This document shows, one piece after another, positions 35,704 to 45,018 of a stretch of 64,000 nt of DNA. The stretch's first letter is position 1, and every line of letters begins with the position of its first letter. Source of the DNA: Pseudolactococcus plantarum (lineage in GTDB: Bacteria > Bacillota > Bacilli > Lactobacillales > Streptococcaceae); contig NZ_JXJX01000002.1 in assembly GCF_002441715.1 (NCBI RefSeq), forward strand, positions 140,104 to 204,103, read 5' to 3'. The position numbers and the translations under genes are program-made. The notes under the pieces were generated by a model that ran no database searches, was not told the DNA's origin, and saw nothing but the letters and a program-made list of their open reading frames with translations.

Positions 35704-36399
35704 TTATTTGTCTTCCAAGTAGTATTGTGCAACTTTATTTAAGTTGTCATCAAATTCAAATACTAATGGTGGGAAGTTAGGAATTTCAAATTTCAAAATT
35801 TCATCAGCTGACATTTTGTTGATATGTTTTACCAAAGCACGGATTGAGTTACCATGTGCACCAACAAAAACATCTTTACCTTCTTTAAGCGCTGGTGCGA
35901 TTTGGTCTTCCCAGAAAGGAAGTGCACGTTCAAGAGTTAATTCAAGGTTTTCTGCATCAGGAACGATTGAATCTTCTAATTGTGCATAACGACGATCGCC
36001 ATGTGATGAAAATTCAGCATCATGTGCCATAGGATCTGGGCTAACATTGTATGAACGACGCCAGATAAGCACTTGCTCATCACCATATTGAACAGCAGCG
36101 TCAGCTTTGTTAAGGCCTGTTAAAGCACCATAGTGACGTTCATTTAAGCGCCAAGATTTAACAACTGGTACCCAAAGTTGGTCAGAATATTCAAGGACAT
36201 AGTTAGTTGTTTTGATCGCACGTTTAAGTACTGATGTAAATGCAATATCAAATTCAATGCCTGCTTCTTTAATCAGTTCACCAGCTTTTTTAGCTTCTGC
36301 AATACCTTGTTCAGCAAGATCTACATCTGCCCAACCAGTAAAGAGATTTTTTTCATTCCATTCAGATAAGCCGTGACGCGCGAATACTAATTTTACCAT
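35704..36399 (-). CDS. gpmA: 2,3-bisphosphoglycerate-dependent phosphoglycerate mutase
   Basis: Glycolytic enzyme interconverting 3- and 2-phosphoglycerate. 231 residues. Catalytic elements are [10 protein letters not shown] (phosphorylated His), the [14 protein letters not shown] segment, and [10 protein letters not shown] with the second His. Single gene with its own terminator. Codon choice looks like that of a highly expressed gene. Confidence 0.96.
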   Translation of the reverse strand: MVKLVFARHGLSEWNEKNLFTGWADVDLAEQGIAEAKKAGELIKEAGIEFDIAFTSVLKRAIKTTNYVLEYSDQLWVPVVKSWRLNERHYGALTGLNKADAAVQYGDEQVLIWRRSYNVSPDPMAHDAEFSSHGDRRYAQLEDSIVPDAENLELTLERALPFWEDQIAPALKEGKDVFVGAHGNSIRALVKHINKMSADEILKFEIPNFPPLVFEFDDNLNKVAQYYLEDK

Positions 36400-36536
36400 G
36401 TTTTCAATTTCTCCTGTAAGATATCAAGTCTTTACTCACAATTAGCCAAAGCCAAACCAGTCAGTAAATCTTAACTTATTTTAAAACAATAACACTACTA
36501 TTTTACACTATTTTCATTCTTTTTTCAATCATCATA

Positions 36537-37442
36537 TCAAAAACTATTTTGGGCAAAATAATTCTCTAAACTGCGTTTATAAGACTTAGCTTCGTCAGAT
36601 AAAGGCATATTCTTTTTCTTAATAAAGATCAGTGTATTGGTGTTCCCATCTTCTAATGGGATCACTGATATTTCATGCACACTAGCTTGGTCTATACAGC
36701 CCGATCCTGTTGCGTAAGCATCCGTTCTTTCCAAAATACCATTCAATGATGCGCGATCTGTGACATTAAAAATTTTCGTATTTTCAAATGTCTCTACAAG
36801 ATCTTCTGAATAATATAAAAATTGTTCATTTTCTTGCGTAAATCTAACACGACTGAGGTTTCTAAGGTCATCATTCGTGACAAAAGGTTTACTCGCTAAG
36901 GGGTGATTTTGTCTCAAATAGATATGCGTTTTAAAGGTCATCAATTCTTCAAACTCTAAATCTAACTTATCTAGCATTCTTGTGATGCCCATTCTGTTTT
37001 GGTTATTGAGATAAGCAATCCCAACATCTGACACACCATCTGACACTTCTGTTAATATATTATAAGTCGTTGATTCAAAAAGCCTAATATTTTTGATATC
37101 TGGATTCTTCTCTGAAAACTCTACAGAAACAGGTGCTAGAAAATCATAGTGCTGGCTGGCAATCGAAAAACTATGTTGTAAAGTGGTAGGTGACATATAC
37201 TTGGCTTCAAACGTATCAAAGTCACGCAAGACGCTTTGGGCTTGTTCGTAAAAACGTTCACCAGCTACAGTCAGATTAACACCTGTATTTAGTCTATCAA
37301 AAATTTTAAAGCCTAGTTCTGCTTCAAGATCCTTTACCGCAATTGACATAGATGGTTGGCTAACATAGAGTTGTTCACTAGCTTCTCTAAATGTCCCTGT
37401 ATTGGCAATTGCGACAATGTATCTAAGTTGCTTAATATTCAT
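36537..37442 (-). CDS. LysR family transcriptional regulator
   Basis: A 301-residue LysR protein. The N-terminal winged helix-turn-helix (RYIVAIANTGTFREASEQLYVSQPSMSIAVKDLE, residues 7-40) is followed by an effector-binding domain. It is of the CmbR/CpsY/MtaR-like group of Streptococcaceae, several of which control sulfur amino acid uptake. The methionine transporter genes about 1 kb upstream are candidate targets, though an unrelated YjbR/HTH pair lies between. Confidence 0.8.
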   Translation of the reverse strand: MNIKQLRYIVAIANTGTFREASEQLYVSQPSMSIAVKDLEAELGFKIFDRLNTGVNLTVAGERFYEQAQSVLRDFDTFEAKYMSPTTLQHSFSIASQHYDFLAPVSVEFSEKNPDIKNIRLFESTTYNILTEVSDGVSDVGIAYLNNQNRMGITRMLDKLDLEFEELMTFKTHIYLRQNHPLASKPFVTNDDLRNLSRVRFTQENEQFLYYSEDLVETFENTKIFNVTDRASLNGILERTDAYATGSGCIDQASVHEISVIPLEDGNTNTLIFIKKKNMPLSDEAKSYKRSLENYFAQNSF

Positions 37443-37498
37443 TTTTACTCCAATAAAAAATGTATAAATTCATTATACACTTTGACTTTTTAACCAAT

Positions 37499-37882
37499 TT
37501 AAGATGAGTGACCTCTGTTAATCCCGTCAGCAATTTCTTGTTGTCTTTTTTTGGTTAAAGACTTTAAAATCAAGTAATAGGAAGTATCAATCATCTTTTT
37601 TATCAGCTCATCTGATACTTGATCAGATGACAAATCGATTGAATTCCAGTGCGTTTTATTCATATAATAACCAGGTGTGATCGCTTCATACTGTTCGCGT
37701 AATAACTCACCATCCTCAGGCAACAACTTGAGTGTTAAAATACGAGTTCCTACTTTATTCGTCCCGAGTAGGCCAAACATCTTATCATCTAACAAGAGAC
37801 GGTTAGCACCCCATTCGGCCTTATAATCAGTTTTGGCATTAGGTAAGGTAGTCGCATACGCACAAATCTCAGTATTTTCCAT
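37499..37882 (-). CDS. MmcQ/YjbR family protein
   Basis: A 127-residue protein of the YjbR (CyaY-like fold) family: EWGANRLLLDDKMFGLLG, then TLKLLPEDGELLREQYEAITPGYYMNKTHWNSIDL near the C-terminal half. Possible DNA binding is suggested for the family; the function is not established. Start at 37882 follows GGAGGGG by four bases. The HTH gene lies 25 bp upstream, so they are probably co-transcribed. Confidence 0.8.
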   Translation of the reverse strand: MENTEICAYATTLPNAKTDYKAEWGANRLLLDDKMFGLLGTNKVGTRILTLKLLPEDGELLREQYEAITPGYYMNKTHWNSIDLSSDQVSDELIKKMIDTSYYLILKSLTKKRQQEIADGINRGHSS

Positions 37883-37907
37883 ATCACCCCTCCAACGCAA
37901 TCTTCAG

Positions 37908-38186
37908 CTACTCGGCGTTTTTTACTTTTCTGTTTTCCCAAAGTTCACAGCTATATTTTTCACACCATAACTCAAAATTTTCTTCATCAGACTGATTACG
38001 CTTGATAAAAATGTCATCAACTTCTACATTTAATGCTTTGGCAATTTTAAAAGCTAAGTCTAAAGATGGATCATATTTATTATTTTCAACAGCATTAATC
38101 GACTGACGTGTAGAATGTGTCAATCTCGCCAGATCTTCTTGTGAAAATTTCATGGCTTTACGTAATTTTTTAATATTATTTTCCAT
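37908..38186 (-). CDS. XRE family HTH regulator
   Basis: A 92-residue protein. Residues 4-60 form a Cro/CI-type helix-turn-helix (KLRKAMKFSQEDLARLTHSTRQSINAVENNKYDPS). The C-terminal 30 residues are charged with two Cys and two Trp. It resembles the short YdbC/HipB-like regulators common in Lactobacillales. It probably regulates its own operon with the YjbR gene. Confidence 0.82.
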   Translation of the reverse strand: MENNIKKLRKAMKFSQEDLARLTHSTRQSINAVENNKYDPSLDLAFKIAKALNVEVDDIFIKRNQSDEENFELWCEKYSCELWENRKVKNAE

Positions 38187-38381
38187 AAGCCCTCCTACTT
38201 TTTCTTTGTCTTCATTTGTCCTGAAACCTTTGTCATCTCTTGATTCATCTACAAATAGTCAAGAGACTTTCACATTCTAATTGTAATATAATTTTACATA
38301 TTTGACAAGAAGATGGTATTAAAAATCTGCCCTCTCGGACAGACTTTCTAATCTTAAAACGATCACTAAAATGATAAGTGT

Positions 38382-39068
38382 TTAGCGCCCTTTTGATGCA
38401 GCTTTAACAAATAGATTTCCCACAACTTGGCTGATAAAAACAATCACTAACACAAACACGAGAGATAAGAATGTCACATCTGCACGACCACGTTGATACC
38501 CCTGTTGTAGTGCCATAGCCCCGAGGCCACCACCACCAACGGCACCTGCCATCGCAGTTAAGCCAATTAAGTTAATCACTGTAAAACTAGAAGCTCGGAT
38601 GATAGAAACCAAGCCCTCACGTAAGTAAACTCTATAAATAATACCAAAATCTCCAACACCCATTGCACGGGCTGCTTCCACAACACCTGGATCAACTTCC
38701 AGTAAAGCATTTTGAATTTGTCTAGCAAAAAATGGAATTGTCCCTAAAACGAGTGGCACTGTAACCGCCGCCGTACCAACAGAAGTCCCAACAATCAAGC
38801 GAGTAAACGGTACGAGTACAGCAAGTAAAATAATAAAAGGAATAGACCGGCCAATATCAACGATTTTATCTAAAATAATATAGATCAATTTATTTGGCTT
38901 CAGTCCTTTCTCACCAGTGATAAGTAGCAAAATACCGATAATCAACCCGATAATACCAGCAATAATACCAGTGATGACTGTCATTTGTAGTGTTTCAAGC
39001 GACGCTTGCCAGAAATCTGGCCAAAGTTGTGACGCATTTGGAAACCACTGATTGATTAAGTTTGTCAT
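38382..39068 (-). CDS. metI: Methionine ABC transporter permease MetI
   Basis: A 228-residue membrane protein with five helices and the EAA loop (EAARAMGVGDFGIIYRVYLREGL). Membrane channel of the MetNIQ importer for methionine. It overlaps metN by four bases (ATGA). Confidence 0.92.
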   Translation of the reverse strand: MTNLINQWFPNASQLWPDFWQASLETLQMTVITGIIAGIIGLIIGILLLITGEKGLKPNKLIYIILDKIVDIGRSIPFIILLAVLVPFTRLIVGTSVGTAAVTVPLVLGTIPFFARQIQNALLEVDPGVVEAARAMGVGDFGIIYRVYLREGLVSIIRASSFTVINLIGLTAMAGAVGGGGLGAMALQQGYQRGRADVTFLSLVFVLVIVFISQVVGNLFVKAASKGR

Positions 39069-40102
39069 GCGATCACCTCTTTTTCAGTTGTTCTCTCGAT
39101 TTCAGAAATCCTCACTTGACGTTGTGCTAGATAATCTGAAATTGCATCAAGATCTAAGACACCGCCATTATCACTTTCCAGCGTGACAATTAGCGTACCA
39201 ATTGGCACCTCTTGTAGGAATTCGATATTACCATATAAAATATCCGCAGTCACAGCAAATTTTTTGAATAAATCAATAATGACAGCACCTGTTGCATTTG
39301 GAAATTTTAGGACGTAGAGTGGTTTATCAGTATGCGCTAATAATTTCTTCTCAGCTTGCTCCACATGTGTCGCAGTTCGGATGAAATCTTGTGTTAACGG
39401 CGCTTTTGGTTGATCAAAGATACTGATCACATCGCCATGTTCAATCACACGCCCATTTTCCATCACCGCAACCTTATTACAAATTTCCTTAACGACTTGC
39501 ATTTCATGGGTAATGATTACAATAGTAATGCCTAATTTTTGATTCACTTCTTGGAGCAACTCTAAAATAGACAACGTTGTTTTTGGATCAAGTGCTGAAG
39601 TTGCTTCATCACATAACAATATCTTAGGATCATTAGCAAGCGCTCGTGCGATCGCAACCCGTTGTTTTTGTCCACCAGATAACTGCCCAGGATAAGCTGC
39701 TTTTTTATCTAAAATACCAACCAATGCTAGTAATTTTTCCACCTTAGCAGTAATGTCGGCTTTAGATAAGCCTGATCCTTTTAGCGGAAAAGCAACATTA
39801 TCAGCAATTGTTCTAGACGTCATGAGATTAAAGTGTTGAAAAATCATCCCTATTTTTTTACGTTCTTCACGTAAAGCACGAGCTGATAAAGTCACCATAT
39901 CTTTGCCTTCAACGATGACTTGACCTTGTGTTGGTTTTTGTAATAAATTAATCACGCGTACAAGTGTTGATTTCCCAGCACCTGAGTAACCAACAATCCC
40001 ATAGATATCTCCTTTATCTATTTGGAGCGATACATGATCAACAGCAGTTACGTCACTTTTTTTCTGTGTGAATGTCACACTAATATCCTTTAAATTTATC
40101 AT
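39065..40102 (-). CDS. metN: Methionine ABC transporter ATP-binding protein MetN
   Basis: A 345-residue ATPase. Walker A is GYSGAGKSTLVR (about residues 38-49), the signature is LSGGQKQRVAIARAL, and Walker B is ILLCDEATSALDP. The C-terminal NIL domain (from about residue 265) binds methionine and feeds back on transport. It lies downstream of metQ with a strong hairpin between, so metQ transcripts should outnumber metNI transcripts. Confidence 0.94.
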   Translation of the reverse strand: MINLKDISVTFTQKKSDVTAVDHVSLQIDKGDIYGIVGYSGAGKSTLVRVINLLQKPTQGQVIVEGKDMVTLSARALREERKKIGMIFQHFNLMTSRTIADNVAFPLKGSGLSKADITAKVEKLLALVGILDKKAAYPGQLSGGQKQRVAIARALANDPKILLCDEATSALDPKTTLSILELLQEVNQKLGITIVIITHEMQVVKEICNKVAVMENGRVIEHGDVISIFDQPKAPLTQDFIRTATHVEQAEKKLLAHTDKPLYVLKFPNATGAVIIDLFKKFAVTADILYGNIEFLQEVPIGTLIVTLESDNGGVLDLDAISDYLAQRQVRISEIERTTEKEVIA

Positions 40103-40162
40103 ATTATTATTCTACCATTTTCTAAGATAATCTGTTAATCGTTTAGCACCATATCTAGCTGA

Positions 40163-40193
40163 CAAAAGCTTGAGTTGACAACTCAAGCTTTTG
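40163..40193. terminator. Perfect 15-bp hairpin between metQ copy 1 and metN
   Basis: Arms CAAAAGCTTGAGTTG and CAACTCAAGCTTTTG with one base between. It works as a partial terminator or mRNA-stabilising hairpin inside the operon. Confidence 0.7.
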
Positions 40194-40224
40194 GTACGAA
40201 TAGTAACCGGAACTATCGTGACTA

Positions 40225-41067
40225 CTATTTACTTGTATCCCATGCTGGAAAGTCATTCGTTTTTTTGATGATTTCTGCGATTTCTGGTGTTTGGTAAGCT
40301 TTAACAATTTTTTTGAAGTCTGCTTTATCTTTGTCTTCTTTACGGACAACAATCACATTTTTATAGATTTCGTTCACTTTATCCATGTGATCAGTATCAA
40401 TGTAGAGTGCTGATTTTTTAGGTGTCGTATGTAGTTGGTCAGTTACAAAGTTTGTGTTGATAAAAGCAGCAGTTAAATCTGGTAATGCTGCCACAAGTTG
40501 GTCAGCTTGAATTGGTTTGATCTTGATTTTCGTGTTATAAGACACAATATCTTTGACTGATGGCGAATCAGGCGCATTATCTTTCAGTTTGATCACATGA
40601 AGTGCATCAAGTGCTTGTAAAGAACGACCGCCATTTGCTGGATCATCAGGAATACCAACAACATCTCCATCTTTCAAGTCTTTTGGATTTTTGATCTTAT
40701 CAGAGTAAAGACCAAATGGTGAGATGATGGTGTATCCGATAGGCGTCAAATCTTTTTTATTATCACGATTATAATTGTTTAACCACGCATTGTGTTGGAA
40801 ACTATTTAAATCAAGTGAGCCATCCGCAAGTGCTGGATTTTCTTCAGTATACCCACTAAATAATTTCACATCAATTTTAATATTATCTTTTTTTAAGTCC
40901 TTACCTAATTGTGTCCAAATCTCTTTTTGTTGATCACTTGCCACACCGACGACATAAGTTCTCACACCATCTTTATCGGCACCAGACTTTTTAGCCCCAC
41001 ATGCTGCAAGTGTGACTACTGAGAGTAGTGCAACGATTCCTGTTGTTACCTTAGTCCATTTTTTCAT
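40225..41067 (-). CDS. metQ: Methionine-binding lipoprotein MetQ (copy 1)
   Basis: A 280-residue NlpA/MetQ family lipoprotein. Signal peptide with lipobox LAAC (Cys 23), then YVVGVASDQQKEIW, the FSGYTEENPALADGSLDLNSFQH segment and DDPANGGRSLQALDAL ligand-binding regions. It delivers methionine to MetNI. GGAGG lies eight bases upstream of the ATG. It is very similar to the upstream copy; several copies are normal in lactococci (plp genes). Confidence 0.92.
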   Translation of the reverse strand: MKKWTKVTTGIVALLSVVTLAACGAKKSGADKDGVRTYVVGVASDQQKEIWTQLGKDLKKDNIKIDVKLFSGYTEENPALADGSLDLNSFQHNAWLNNYNRDNKKDLTPIGYTIISPFGLYSDKIKNPKDLKDGDVVGIPDDPANGGRSLQALDALHVIKLKDNAPDSPSVKDIVSYNTKIKIKPIQADQLVAALPDLTAAFINTNFVTDQLHTTPKKSALYIDTDHMDKVNEIYKNVIVVRKEDKDKADFKKIVKAYQTPEIAEIIKKTNDFPAWDTSK

Positions 41068-41430
41068 TCATACTTCCTCCATAAATACCTAATATTTTTT
41101 TGACTAGCAATAGTATATCATCCAGTAATATGGTCGGGTATTATTAAAATTTTATAACAGCATTGCTGTTTTTTTATATCAATTTTTTTCGATAGTTTCG
41201 TTTGATTTTATGGTTCTATTTTTTAGCAATTAGTGTCATTAATAGGTAAGTATTCGGATGGCACGTTTGTCATTCCTTGAATTAAAGCTATTTTTGGCAA
41301 AAGATTAAATAACGTTTTTGAACAAGATTATCAATCAAAACAGTCAGTATTGTTTGTGGCGTAACACAGACAGGGATCCCCTAGACGTTCGCTTTTTTAT
41401 CTAAAAACGCTGTACTAACCTCGTATACAA
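41068..41430. other. Region between metQ copies, with a decayed 3' end of the dehydrogenase gene
   Basis: Next to metQ copy 1 the leader matches that of copy 2: a TGTTATAAAATTT-ATAATAC block, then GATATACTATTGCTAG on the minus strand (-10 TATACT). Further out (about 41165-41280) the sequence follows the end of the dehydrogenase gene (42478-42590) with many changes; for example TATATCAA...TTGATT and GTAAG...CACG...C are shared. It therefore looks like the relic of a tandem duplication. From about 41290 to 41430 no feature is recognised. No T-box or S-box was found. Confidence 0.55.
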
Positions 41431-41461
41431 GAAAACCTAGCGAACAGCTCGCTAGGTTTAT
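41431..41461 (-). terminator. metQ copy 2 terminator
   Basis: Stem AAACCTAGCGA / TCGCTAGGTTT with loop of five; TTTTC follows on the minus strand. Confidence 0.75.
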
Positions 41462-41529
41462 CTTTAGTCTAAGCTTCAGTTGACTGTGCTATCTTTTACT
41501 ACAAATCGTCATCGCAACAATCATGCTTA

Positions 41530-42372
41530 TTATTTGCTTGTATCCCATGCTGGGTAGTCATTCGTTGATTTAATGATTTCAGCAATTTCTGGTGTTTGGT
41601 AAGCTTTAACGATTTTTTTGAAGTCAGCTTTATTTTTGTCTTCTTTACGAACAGCAATGATATTTTTGTATAGATCACTTACTTTATCTAGATGATCAGT
41701 ATCGATATAAATCGCAGATTTTTTAGGTGTTGTATGTAATTGGTCTGTTACGTAGTTTGTGTTGATAAAAGCAGCCGTAACATCTGGTAATGCTGCTACT
41801 AATTGGTCAGCTTGAATTTCTTTTATCTTAATTTTAGTACTGTATGACGCGATGTCTTTTACTTCTGGAGAATCTGGTGCATCAGATTTAAGTTTGAGCA
41901 CACCAAGAGCTTGAAGCGCTTGTAGCGCACGACCACCATTTGTAGGATCGTTAGGAATGGCAACAACATCACCATCTTTCAACTCTTTTGGATTTTTAAT
42001 TTTATCAGAGTAAAGACCGAATGGTGAGATGATTGTGTAGCCAACATACGTTAAATCTTTTTTATTTTCTTTGTTGTAGTTGTTTAAGTACGCAACGTGT
42101 TGGAAACTGTTTAAATCAAGTGAGCCATCAGCAAGCGCAGGATTTTCTTCAGTATAACCACTAAATAATTTCACATCAATTTTAATATTATCTTTTGCTA
42201 AGCTTTTGCCAACTTTTGTCCAAATTTCTTTTTGTTGGTCACTTGCGACACCGACGACATAAGTTTTTACACCATCTTTTTTTGTATCGTCTTTTTTAGC
42301 ACCACATGCCGCAAGTGTCACTACTGAAAGTAGCGCAACTAAACCTGTTGCTACCTTAGTCCATTTTTTCAT
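41530..42372 (-). CDS. metQ: Methionine-binding lipoprotein MetQ (copy 2)
   Basis: A 280-residue paralogue of the protein at 40225-41067, with a lipobox LAAC and the same ligand-binding segments; differences cluster in the first 45 residues and scattered positions. It starts at 42372 (MKKWTKVATG), eight bases after GGAGG. It has its own promoter and terminator, so it can be expressed apart from copy 1. It may differ in affinity or in D/L-methionine or peptide preference; that is not visible. Confidence 0.92.
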   Translation of the reverse strand: MKKWTKVATGLVALLSVVTLAACGAKKDDTKKDGVKTYVVGVASDQQKEIWTKVGKSLAKDNIKIDVKLFSGYTEENPALADGSLDLNSFQHVAYLNNYNKENKKDLTYVGYTIISPFGLYSDKIKNPKELKDGDVVAIPNDPTNGGRALQALQALGVLKLKSDAPDSPEVKDIASYSTKIKIKEIQADQLVAALPDVTAAFINTNYVTDQLHTTPKKSAIYIDTDHLDKVSDLYKNIIAVRKEDKNKADFKKIVKAYQTPEIAEIIKSTNDYPAWDTSK

Positions 42373-42483
42373 CAATACTTCCTCCATAAATTCCTAATAA
42401 TTTTTTGACTAGCAATAGTATATCATTAAGTGAGCAGTTCGCGTATTATCGAAATTTTATAACAGACTTTCATTTTTTCTATA

Positions 42484-43317
42484 TCAAATCTGCTGATAAT
42501 TTTGCTTGATTGTATCGATACTTTGTTGCAAACGTTCTGCTTCTTGACTTGTAAGCGTTGGTATCACACGCTTCACTACGCCTTTAGGCAACGAGAGTTC
42601 TGTCAACGTACTATAATAACACCCTTGTACTTGATCATAAGTCGAAACAGGTAGTATTGTTTGTTCTCCTTTAACCAAGACAGTGATGATTTTGGCGACA
42701 CTTGACGCAATCCCAAAAGCAGTATGATGTTTGACTGCATATATTTCCCAGCCTGTTTTGGCTGCGAGTTTACCGATAGTTTCAGAGACATGAAGCGCAA
42801 CTTGACTCTCACCATGTTCGCCAATTACTAATACATCTGTTTTTCCAGCTCTATTTTTTAAGCGATTTGTATCAATCAACGTCCCACTACCAATTACCTT
42901 TTGCTTATCAAATCCAGTTAAATTAGCCAAATATAAAGCGATAACATCACACGGATTTGTCACTGATAGGATTAATCCTGAAAACCCTGAACGTTTTAAT
43001 CTGGGCGCAACATCTCGAACGATCTCAGCTGTCACGCGCAATTCAGCAAGTCTGTCAGTCGCTGTTTCTAACACAGTAATATCACCCGCACAAAATACAA
43101 CGATTTCAGCTGTTTCAAGTTCGCTATAATCATTTTTTATCAACTTAATCTCGTGCGCAAGATTACACAAAACATCAGATAATTCTAGAACCTCTGCGTC
43201 TACTTTTGCTTCATTTTTGTCAATCAAGACTAATTCTGTAGCCAGCGCTTGTAAACACAGTGTATACGCCAAAGTCGAGCCAACATGTCCTAAGCCAATA
43301 ATCCCAATTCTCATCAT
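42484..43317 (-). CDS. Short L-lactate/L-2-hydroxyacid dehydrogenase family protein
   Basis: A 277-residue NAD-dependent enzyme of the LDH/malate dehydrogenase family. N-terminal GIIGLGHVGSTLAYTL binds NAD. The catalytic region has SVTNPCDVIALY, GSGTLIDTNRL (Asp and Arg of the active site) and GEHGESQ with the catalytic His. It is about 35-40 residues shorter than usual LDH, with a short stretch missing before GEHGES and shortened C-terminal helices. It is more likely an L-2-hydroxyisocaproate-type dehydrogenase than the main lactate enzyme. Upstream gene of the met cluster, separated from thiT by a divergent region. Confidence 0.78.
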   Translation of the reverse strand: MMRIGIIGLGHVGSTLAYTLCLQALATELVLIDKNEAKVDAEVLELSDVLCNLAHEIKLIKNDYSELETAEIVVFCAGDITVLETATDRLAELRVTAEIVRDVAPRLKRSGFSGLILSVTNPCDVIALYLANLTGFDKQKVIGSGTLIDTNRLKNRAGKTDVLVIGEHGESQVALHVSETIGKLAAKTGWEIYAVKHHTAFGIASSVAKIITVLVKGEQTILPVSTYDQVQGCYYSTLTELSLPKGVVKRVIPTLTSQEAERLQQSIDTIKQNYQQI

Positions 43318-43384
43318 CTACACACTTTCTAGTCTACGCGCTTGCATTTATATATCTATCATGATAAACTAATGATGTAAAAAA

Positions 43385-43530
43385 TACAAACACAAGGGGT
43401 ACCGCACTGCGGTTGAGATTTACCCTCAGAACCTGATGCGGTTAATACCGCCGTAGGGATGTGTCGATTTGGTATTAACGACCATGTCGCTTCTGATGAA
43501 CCCCTCCTTGTGAAAATATAAGGAGATTTT
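43385..43530 (+). ncRNA. TPP riboswitch
   Basis: Conserved thi-box core: GGGGT, GGTTGAGA, ACCCTCAGAACCTGAT and CGTAGGGATGTG in order (43396-43463). P1 can form from ACACA (about 43390) and TGTGT (43459-43463). The expression platform shows two competing pairings: CCCCTCCTTGTG (43501-43512) can pair with CACAAGGGG (43391-43399) or, through CTCCTT, with the thiT ribosome site AAGGAG (43520-43525). Ligand binding ties up the first partner and should hide the ribosome site, so control is translational. Confidence 0.93.
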
Positions 43531-43533
43531 TTT

Positions 43534-44076
43534 ATGTCACAACACACTGTCTTTAACATTCGGGTCCTAACCGAAATGGCTATCATTGCCGCCCTAGCTA
43601 TGGCTATGTCGCTGATTCCACTCACAGTCGGCTGGTTTGAAATTAGTCTTGGTACGCTTTTAATTGTCTTAATTTCACTTCGACATGACACTGGTATCGG
43701 GATCATCACTGGCTTAATATGGGGATTACTGCATTTTGTGCTTGGGAAAGTTTATTTCTTAAGTGTCCCACAAGTCATCATCGAATATGTACTTGCTTTT
43801 TCATTTGCTGGATTTGCCGGACTTGTTGCAAATAAATTTAAGCAAACAGGACAATCGAGATATATTGTTTTTGCCGTCATTATCGGTGCTGTCGCTAAAT
43901 ATTTTTGGCATTTTGTAGCAGGCGTCATTTTTTGGAGCGATTATGCCTGGAAAGGTTGGGGGGCAGTTAGCTACTCACTCGTGATCAACGGGGTCAGTTG
44001 TGTGTTAACCGCCATCACAGCGATCATCGTTTTACTTGTTATCAACAAAGTTGCACCCAAACTATTCAAATTTTAA
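43534..44076 (+). CDS. thiT: ECF transporter thiamine-binding S component ThiT
   Basis: A 180-residue membrane protein with six helices. It captures thiamine for the shared ECF energy-coupling module, which is encoded elsewhere. The thiamine-site region GWFEISLGTLLIVLISLRHDTGIGIITGL and the WHFVAGVIFW segment are ThiT features. It is preceded by the TPP riboswitch and a good AAGGAG, which fits with vitamin B1 feedback. Confidence 0.95.
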   Translation: MSQHTVFNIRVLTEMAIIAALAMAMSLIPLTVGWFEISLGTLLIVLISLRHDTGIGIITGLIWGLLHFVLGKVYFLSVPQVIIEYVLAFSFAGFAGLVANKFKQTGQSRYIVFAVIIGAVAKYFWHFVAGVIFWSDYAWKGWGAVSYSLVINGVSCVLTAITAIIVLLVINKVAPKLFKF

Positions 44077-44083
44077 GTAGATA

Positions 44084-44112
44084 AAAAACAGCGTGCAACA
44101 GCACGCTTTTTG
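44084..44112 (+). terminator. thiT terminator
   Basis: Stem AGCGTGC / GCACGCT with loop AACA, followed by TTTTTG. Confidence 0.85.
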
Positions 44113-44178
44113 TTATCTCCGATTTATTTGGTATAATAGCATAATATGTACAATTTTAAAAAAGGTGGTTCAAAATAG

Positions 44179-45018
44179 ATGTCATGGCTAATTAGATTAA
44201 TCAAAGGTGTTATTATTGCACTAGGTTTCATCCTCCCCGGTGTATCAGGTGGTGTACTGGCTGCTATATTAGGTATATATAGCAGAATGCTCTCATTTCT
44301 TGCACATATTCGTGAAAATTTCAAAGAAAATTTCTTCTATTTCCTGCCAGTTGGGATTGGCGGTATACTAGGGATTGGTATATTATCAAGACCTTTAGAA
44401 TTTCTACTTGTGCATTACCAAGTCATCGTCCTTTGGGGATTTTCCGGGGCTATTGTGGGAACACTACCTGCGCTATGGCAAGAATCTGAGAAAGAAACTA
44501 AACGTGACAAGGGTGATTGGTCTTGGTTGATTGGGACATTTTTAATCAGTTTACTCGTTTTATATACATTACCTTACTTGTTTGGGACACTACCTGCTAA
44601 CTTTGTGACCTTTATACTTGCTGGTGCTTTGATCGCACTTGGTGTATTGGTACCTGGTTTGTCACCCTCAAATTTATTACTGATTTTGGGACTATATTCC
44701 CCAATGCTAACAGGCTTTAAAAATTTCAAATTACTCAGCGTCTTTTTACCAATCGCTATCGGTGGTGCTTTAGCAATGTTTTTCTTTGCCAAGGGTATGG
44801 AATATCTACTCAAACAGTATCATTCTCGTGTTTTCCATTTTATTATCGGTATCGTCTGTGCGTCTACTATTTTGATCTTAGTGCCAAATGCAAAGAGTAC
44901 TGAGAGTATTAACTATTCAGGTAGTAACTTGATAACTTTACTATTCACAGTCATCTTTACAATACTTGGCTTGATGTTAGGATTATGGATGAGTAAACTA
45001 GAGGAAAAATATAAATGA
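44179..45018 (+). CDS. DUF368 membrane protein, PopT-type undecaprenyl-phosphate transporter
   Basis: A 279-residue polytopic membrane protein of the DUF368 family. Repeated motif GFILPGVSGGVLAAILGIYSRML near the N-terminus and GVLVPGLSPSNLLLILGLYSPML near residue 155 show the inverted-repeat architecture. Members called PopT return undecaprenyl-phosphate to the inner leaflet for reuse. AAAGGTGG lies upstream. It overlaps ybaK by four bases (ATGA), so they form one operon. A DedA protein, a second family with this activity, is encoded 4 kb away. Confidence 0.85.
   Translation: MSWLIRLIKGVIIALGFILPGVSGGVLAAILGIYSRMLSFLAHIRENFKENFFYFLPVGIGGILGIGILSRPLEFLLVHYQVIVLWGFSGAIVGTLPALWQESEKETKRDKGDWSWLIGTFLISLLVLYTLPYLFGTLPANFVTFILAGALIALGVLVPGLSPSNLLLILGLYSPMLTGFKNFKLLSVFLPIAIGGALAMFFFAKGMEYLLKQYHSRVFHFIIGIVCASTILILVPNAKSTESINYSGSNLITLLFTVIFTILGLMLGLWMSKLEEKYK

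Noticed and set aside
41068-41529. Possible T-box or SAM riboswitch ahead of the methionine transporter genes
   Set aside because: No AGGGTGGNACCGCG-type T-box core and no S-box motifs were found; the region is explained better as a duplicated leader and a decayed gene end.
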